From NCBI GenBank assembly GCA_946539475.1, contig CAMNHM010000035.1:1-20224 (forward strand): a DNA stretch of 20,224 bases, written 5' to 3'. The stretch comes from an uncultured Prevotellaceae bacterium (GTDB taxonomy: Bacteria; Bacteroidota; Bacteroidia; Bacteroidales; Bacteroidaceae). The position numbers and the translations under genes are program-made. Positions 15,551-20,224 of this stretch are shown here, piece by piece. How positions within the stretch are numbered: the stretch's first letter is position 1; each line of letters begins with the position of its first letter. A model generated the notes under the pieces. It was not told where the DNA came from. It saw only the letters and a program-made list of their open reading frames with translations, and did not search any database.

Positions 15551-18500
15551 TTATTGCGAGGAAACTGGTGTGATGGATTTTTTGTTTGATTTCTTGCGTT
15601 TTTTCTTGCTGGTGGAGAACAGGTCGCCAAGACCGTTGAAGTCCTTCTTCATCAGTAGTCCGATGCCTTGTGTGTTAAGCGATGATTTGGTGAAATATCG
15701 GTCGTTGGTCTGGTTATACATTTTGACAGACAGGTTGCCGTTGGGGAAGAGCAGGTATTGGATGTCGAAATCTCCGATAAACGATGGGGTGGCCTGCTTG
15801 GCGTTGTCTCGATAGCCAAACTGTCCGTTGAGCAGCAGGCGGTTGTTGAGCATGCGTCCGCTGATGATACCTTCGTATTCTGCATTGTGCCATCCTTCGT
15901 TGCCTGTCGATATGTTGGCGCCGATGTTCCAGTTGTCGTTCTTGATTACCGTGTTCAGCAGATTGTTGATCTGGGTGGAAAGCGTACCAGAGAGGAAGCT
16001 CTGCATGGCGAGCGATGTCTGGTCCTGCTGTTGGGCATCGGCATTATTCTGTGTCTGGTTGTAGAAGCGTCCGATGGCCAGTAGGTAGAGCACTTGCTGG
16101 TTCATCTCCTGCTGTCCGTTGATGACGGAGCGTACCATCTGTTGCTCGTCGGCATTCACGGTGGGCATCTCCAGGTCGAAGTCTACCTGTGGCGAGTTGG
16201 GCTGCCCTCCGATGTTCATCAGACAGTTCACGCGAATAGTGTTCGAGGCAAACGAATTGCCGATGTTCAAGTCGGAGAGTGACACGCCGTTCACGGTGTA
16301 GAGTGCCTGCAGGTTGAGTGCAGCATTGTATGGGTCGCCTCCGAAGACGATGGTGCCCCCTCTGTTGAAGGTGAAGTTCTTCTGGATGATGTTCTGGATG
16401 GTTACCCCATAGGTTCCGTGTTCCACCGTGTATGTGCCGAACATGTTGAATGGTCCTTTGTTGTAGAAAGTTGCACGGATGGCTCCTTCGCCGTTGAGGG
16501 TGATGTAGTCGTTGGTGTTGGCATCCATCAGTAGGCGCATGGTTGCATCGGGGGTGCAGTTGATCAGGAAGTTGATGTAGATGTCTGTAGGCTCGTCGGG
16601 CTCGACGGGGGTGCTCCCGGATGTTCCGGATAATCGGGATAATCCTGATAATCCGGCTTTGCTGGCGCTGCCCCATTGGATGAATTCCTGCTTGGAGATG
16701 GCATCGGGTGAAGAGGCATTATACACGAAGACGGTGTTCTTCTGCGGGGTGACATCGCAGTCGATGGTCACTTCGCCAGGACGGCCCTTGATGGCGACGT
16801 TGCCCGAAGCAAACACGGTGCCGTAGAAGTTTGACTCGCCGAAATCACGGAAGTCGTAGGCCAGCAGATTGTCGGCATTGACGAATAGGTCGAAGGTCAG
16901 ATTGGTCAGATGCTCGTGGTGGATACCTCCGCTGAGTGTGGCTGTGTTGCCGTATCTGTCGCTCAGCGGGATACCGCGCAGCTCTATTTCGTCGGGTATG
17001 AATACGATGGTGTCTTTGTGCAACTCGTATTCGGTGTTGAGGGCTGTCACAAATGCTTTTCCTTCTACCTCCAGTTTTCCGGTCAGATTGATGTTGTCGA
17101 GTGTTCCTGCCAGTCGGAGGTCGCCTTCTGCGTGTCCCGTGATGTAGCTCAGGAAACTATTAGTGAAGTTGTGCATGAAGTCTACGTAGGTGCCTCGTGC
17201 GCCGAAAGCCAGGTTGATGGTGTTGTGGGTGGGCGATACGTATCCGTTGATGTGGGTGATGGCGTCAGGTCCGTCGTCGGCGATGGCCTTGATGTCAATC
17301 TGTTCCTGTTCCCTGTTCCACTCGGCGTGAGCGTGAAGTGTGCCCATGCGTCCTTTCTCGAACTTGAAATTGCCCACTTGCAGGTCGGTGTGGGCTTCGA
17401 AGTTGTTGAAGAGCGAGCGGGCTATGGCCTTGCCTGTGGCTTTCCCGCTGAATTCTACGGTGTGGAAATTCACCAGGTCGAGGATATAGGCCACCTCTAC
17501 CTCGTTCAGGTCTATGGTCAGTGAGTCGTATGGGTGCTTGCTGGCCTTGCCGTCGATGGTGATGTGCTGCTTGTCGTGGTGTATGTTGAAATGGTCCACC
17601 AGCAGGTTGTTTTCCGAGTAGAGTATGTCTGATGGCTCTACGTTCCAGATGGTATCGTTGAGGATGATGTGGGATGGTTGTATCCTGACGTGTGCCTCTG
17701 GCTTTTGTGCCAGGTTGGTGTATAGGCGGGTGATGGTATTCAGTTCGCCGCTCATGTGGTTGGTGCCTTGACCGTCGTTCCAGTTCAGTGAGGTCTTTAG
17801 GTTGTTGTCGATAGCTTGGGCGCTGAGGCTGATGTTCAAATGTTCGTTCTCCGATATCCTGCTGGCGCTGACGTTACACCTCAGGGTGTCCATCGGTGTC
17901 AGCGCGTGTATTTCTATTTTTCCGTTGGTGTAGGTAGCGCCGTTATATGCCAGCCGTGGCAGGTCTCCTTCGAGAATCATGGTTCGGTTCTTGTCGTTCA
18001 CCCTGGCATTGATGATGGCTGTCTGGACGATGTCGAGGTCCACGCCCAGCAGTCGCTGCAGCCAGTCGCTTTTATAGACCTGCATGCGGAGTGAAAAGTT
18101 ATTGTTGGCATTGTTGGTCAACGGGGGAAGTCCGGGTAGTTCGGGCAGTTTCGACCCCACGATGTTGGCGATGCTGCGGGGGAGTGTTTCGTATTCGAAA
18201 TCGCCTTTGAGGTCTATCTTGGCAAAGTCGCTCACCAGCGTCAGGTGCTGCCCGTTGTCTGTGTGGTCGGCCATCACCAGCAGTTGATCTAACTGATAGA
18301 TACTTGTGTCGCCTTTTTTCATTGATAGCTGGCTGATGCGTATCTGGCCTTCGGCATCCTTTAGCGTACGTGCCTTGAAGTTAGCGTTGATTTTGCCGGA
18401 GAAGACGGCGTCGTCCCAACGGTTCGTGAGATTGAGGGCTTGTGGTGACAGGCGTCTCACGTCGCCGTCGATGTTGATGCTATTTACTTTGTTCTGAACC

Positions 18501-19996
18501 AGCGCGATTTCTCCGTTCAGTTCTGCATCGACGTTGGGGTCGGCAATCTGCAGGAGTCCTGCAATGCTGCCATTTGCGTAGGAACCGTTGATGGTGATGT
18601 TCCTGAAAGGATAGTTGTTGTAGTCTATTTGTGTTACCGCTCCTTCCAGTCTGATGCTGGGCTTCTGTCCTTGAGGCATGGCTCCGCTGGCTTTCAGGTC
18701 GGCACTGAGTGTGCCTAATTGGGCGTCGTCCGTGAGTCGCTGCAGGTTGAGTTCTGTAGTCCTCAGGCTTCCATTAAACTGCCGGTCACGTGTCATCGTA
18801 AAGTTGGTGGTTACTTGTCCGATGCTCGTCTTGATGACAGCGTTGGCGCTGATGTTGCCGTTATGCTCGCCGCCAAAAGTGCCGCTCAGCTGCAGATTGC
18901 CGAGGTTCTTTACCATTGGCGGCAGTCCGATGCTCTTCTGCAGGAAGTCGATGATGTTGTCGGCCAGTTCCAGTTGGTTGGTATTCAGTCGCCATTGTGG
19001 GGTGGGGGCGCTGAGGCCGTCGATGTAGCCGTTGGCCTTGAGCCTGATGTCGCCTGCGTCGGTGTATATGTTTAGTTGTGGCACATCGAGGTGCTCCCAT
19101 GTTCCGCTGATGCTTGTGGATAGTTTAACGGGTCTCTGTAAATTCTTTAACGGCTGATGGAAACATCTTAGGTCAGAGGGTGTTATGGACGTTTCGCTAA
19201 TAATGCCACTGTAGGTCAGCGACTGTTTTTCGAGCCCTTTCTCCGTCCATTGGTAGGTGGCGTCGGCAGAGTCGATTTTCAGGGTCGTACTGGGCATCTC
19301 CAGCAGCAGTCCTCTGAGCGAGGCCGCGTGCTTGTCGGCTTTCAGCTTCATACTGAGTCTGTTGATGGTCAGTCCAGACTGTTCCTGCAGTCCGAGCCGT
19401 TTGATGTTCAGGTCGAGGGAGTCGTCGGTGAGGGTGCGTAGTATGAGGTGTGCGCTGATCTCGTTCACGTTGAGGTGGTTGGGGTTCAGCAGCCCTGGCG
19501 TTTCCGGTTCTGAAAGTTTGTCATAGCGAATGCCCGAATGGCGTATGATGAGCGAGTTGATACGCAGGTTGAGAGGGGTATGGCTCGTGGTGTCCTTGGA
19601 GGCCAGCGAGTCAATGACGAACTGGTAGTTGGGTTTGTCTTGTCCTGATTTTTGGTAAAGGTTTGCTTGCGCTCCGAACAGCTGCGCACTGGCGATATAT
19701 ATCTTCCCTTTGGCGAGGGCTCTCAATCCCACGCGGGCTGTCAGGCGCGAAATGCGCAGCATCTCCTGCTGCTGTTGGTCTTTGATGCAAACGTCGTCGA
19801 GTATCAGTCGGTTCAGCAGTCCTATGTCGATGCGGCCAACACTCACCTCTGTGCCTAGTTGCTTGCTGAGGACGCTGGCTATCTTGCTGCCGGCGAACTC
19901 CTGACACACGGGCAGGCGTGAGGCTATCAATAGCAGCAGATACAGAGCCAGGAGGCTCCATACTGTTCCGTTGATGAGGTGTTTGATCAGTTTCAC
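15551..19996 (-). CDS. tamB: TamB-like translocation/assembly module protein
   Basis: A 1481-residue envelope protein with an N-terminal signal anchor (about residues 11-28, LLALYLLLLIA) and a long periplasmic body of repetitive beta-strand segments. The C-terminal DUF490/TamB domain (about 1130-1460) includes FTFNRGGTIVFGGDPYNAALNLQA and a late block with GQFGYRDN. TamB/AsmA-like proteins form hydrophobic beta-taco grooves that bridge inner and outer membrane; in Proteobacteria TamB works with the outer-membrane protein TamA and helps lipid transport and outer-membrane protein assembly. No TamA gene is in the window. The tail ends in a lysine/serine-rich stretch (KKKRKKSNKKS). A short Gly/Ser/Leu-rich linker near residues 1113-1125 is coded by a 9-bp tandem repeat. 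The start is the only good ATG before the signal anchor. Confidence 0.9.
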   Translation of the reverse strand: MKLIKHLINGTVWSLLALYLLLLIASRLPVCQEFAGSKIASVLSKQLGTEVSVGRIDIGLLNRLILDDVCIKDQQQQEMLRISRLTARVGLRALAKGKIYIASAQLFGAQANLYQKSGQDKPNYQFVIDSLASKDTTSHTPLNLRINSLIIRHSGIRYDKLSEPETPGLLNPNHLNVNEISAHLILRTLTDDSLDLNIKRLGLQEQSGLTINRLSMKLKADKHAASLRGLLLEMPSTTLKIDSADATYQWTEKGLEKQSLTYSGIISETSITPSDLRCFHQPLKNLQRPVKLSTSISGTWEHLDVPQLNIYTDAGDIRLKANGYIDGLSAPTPQWRLNTNQLELADNIIDFLQKSIGLPPMVKNLGNLQLSGTFGGEHNGNISANAVIKTSIGQVTTNFTMTRDRQFNGSLRTTELNLQRLTDDAQLGTLSADLKASGAMPQGQKPSIRLEGAVTQIDYNNYPFRNITINGSYANGSIAGLLQIADPNVDAELNGEIALVQNKVNSINIDGDVRRLSPQALNLTNRWDDAVFSGKINANFKARTLKDAEGQIRISQLSMKKGDTSIYQLDQLLVMADHTDNGQHLTLVSDFAKIDLKGDFEYETLPRSIANIVGSKLPELPGLPPLTNNANNNFSLRMQVYKSDWLQRLLGVDLDIVQTAIINARVNDKNRTMILEGDLPRLAYNGATYTNGKIEIHALTPMDTLRCNVSASRISENEHLNISLSAQAIDNNLKTSLNWNDGQGTNHMSGELNTITRLYTNLAQKPEAHVRIQPSHIILNDTIWNVEPSDILYSENNLLVDHFNIHHDKQHITIDGKASKHPYDSLTIDLNEVEVAYILDLVNFHTVEFSGKATGKAIARSLFNNFEAHTDLQVGNFKFEKGRMGTLHAHAEWNREQEQIDIKAIADDGPDAITHINGYVSPTHNTINLAFGARGTYVDFMHNFTNSFLSYITGHAEGDLRLAGTLDNINLTGKLEVEGKAFVTALNTEYELHKDTIVFIPDEIELRGIPLSDRYGNTATLSGGIHHEHLTNLTFDLFVNADNLLAYDFRDFGESNFYGTVFASGNVAIKGRPGEVTIDCDVTPQKNTVFVYNASSPDAISKQEFIQWGSASKAGLSGLSRLSGTSGSTPVEPDEPTDIYINFLINCTPDATMRLLMDANTNDYITLNGEGAIRATFYNKGPFNMFGTYTVEHGTYGVTIQNIIQKNFTFNRGGTIVFGGDPYNAALNLQALYTVNGVSLSDLNIGNSFASNTIRVNCLMNIGGQPNSPQVDFDLEMPTVNADEQQMVRSVINGQQEMNQQVLYLLAIGRFYNQTQNNADAQQQDQTSLAMQSFLSGTLSTQINNLLNTVIKNDNWNIGANISTGNEGWHNAEYEGIISGRMLNNRLLLNGQFGYRDNAKQATPSFIGDFDIQYLLFPNGNLSVKMYNQTNDRYFTKSSLNTQGIGLLMKKDFNGLGDLFSTSKKKRKKSNKKSITPVSSQ
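16626..16656. repeat. 9-bp tandem micro-repeat inside tamB
   Basis: Three tandem 9-bp units (CCGGATAAT, CGGGATAAT, CCTGATAAT) and a fourth partial CCGG. Because the unit is a multiple of three it stays in frame and encodes a Gly/Ser/Leu/Arg-rich linker (SGLSRLSG) just before the TamB C-terminal domain. Copy number could vary without breaking the gene. Confidence 0.7.
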
Positions 19997-20057
19997 TATT
20001 ATGCTCGTTTCTGTCAGTTCAAGATAGCAATCATTTGGGCAACGCCCGATTTCTCTG

Positions 20058-20065
20058 CAAAATTA
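20058..20065 (-). promoter_or_regulatory. Likely -7 box for tamB
   Basis: TAATTTTG on the minus strand fits the Bacteroidota -7 consensus, about 62 bp upstream of the tamB start. No TTTG is present at the -33 distance, so the promoter is only half supported. Confidence 0.5.
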
Positions 20066-20129
20066 CGACAAAAAGTTGTTATTATTGCATTTTTCGGCGA
20101 TTATTTACGCCGTTTAGTCATATTTTTAT

Positions 20130-20137
20130 TAATTTTG
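20130..20137 (+). promoter_or_regulatory. Likely -7 box for nqrA
   Basis: TAATTTTG on the plus strand fits TAnnTTTG and would start transcription near 20143, giving a leader of about 35 nt that is A/T-rich and lacks a Shine-Dalgarno sequence. A clear TTTG -33 box is not seen; the region upstream is A/T-rich. Confidence 0.55.
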
Positions 20138-20177
20138 CACTCGCTTTGGTACAACTATTCTATCAAACATTATAAAA

Positions 20178-20224
20178 ATGCCAAATGTAATTAAGTTACG
20201 CAAAGGCTTGGACATCAACCTTCA
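20178..20224 (+). CDS. nqrA: Na+-translocating NADH:quinone reductase subunit A (5' end only)
   Basis: Only the first 15 codons are inside the window; they read MPNVIKLRKGLDINL. This matches the highly conserved N-terminus of NqrA (M-A-N-V-I-K-x-x-K-G-L-D-I), the cytoplasmic quinone-binding subunit of the NQR complex, which couples NADH oxidation to sodium export. NQR is the standard respiratory complex of Bacteroidales. The gene runs off the right edge, so the rest of the operon cannot be seen. It is divergent from tamB. Confidence 0.85.
   Translation, partial: MPNVIKLRKGLDINL

Noticed and set aside
16044..16676. 210-codon minus-strand frame inside tamB, in another frame
   Set aside because: It is Arg/His/Gln-rich, typical of a frame-shifted translation of the real gene. 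The tamB frame is continuous through this region.

Overview
The window looks like a chromosomal core region of a Bacteroidales bacterium, most likely Prevotella/Segatella-like. The evidence is: several promoters of the Bacteroidota type (TTTG, 19-20 bp, TAnnTTTG); starts without Shine-Dalgarno sequences; a class III fructose-bisphosphatase; a Reg_prop/Y_Y_Y periplasmic sensor protein; a very large TamB-like protein; and the first codons of nqrA. I see no phage, insertion sequence, CRISPR array, tRNA or rRNA. Genus-level placement is inference.

Left end (1-881): riboflavin synthase (ribE, minus strand) is preceded by a 276-bp gap. The gap is filled by a strong promoter and a rod-shaped RNA of about 190 nt that ends in a U-tract. 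Its length, closing stem, central bubble, small hairpin on the 3' strand and long apical arm fit 6S RNA. No separate promoter is visible between this RNA and ribE.

Region 881-4753: two divergent genes share a 102-bp intergenic region. The leftward gene is an HTCS-like periplasmic sensor that ends shortly after its membrane helix and has no kinase. The rightward gene is a homologue of non-hydrolysing UDP-GlcNAc 2-epimerase in which three of the four studied catalytic residues are replaced.

Region 4781-15482: eleven minus-strand genes, with gaps of 37 bp or less or with 4-bp ATGA overlaps, read as one long transcription unit: purU-hisH-hisA-hisF-hisIE-ftsE-lysC-lysA-GT2-like-GT4-like-fbp. A clear promoter lies just upstream of purU. 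The run combines one-carbon metabolism, the second half of histidine synthesis (HisF releases AICAR, which needs 10-formyl-THF for recycling), a divisome ABC ATPase, the first and last enzymes of lysine/DAP synthesis, two atypical glycosyltransferase-like proteins and a gluconeogenic phosphatase.

Right end (15551-20224): a 1481-residue TamB-like protein on the minus strand, then a 181-bp divergent promoter region and the first 15 codons of nqrA on the plus strand.

The most interesting items are the 6S-like RNA and its probable coupling to ribE, the kinase-less sensor beside a catalytically altered epimerase homologue, and the pair of degenerate glycosyltransferase-like proteins inside a housekeeping operon.
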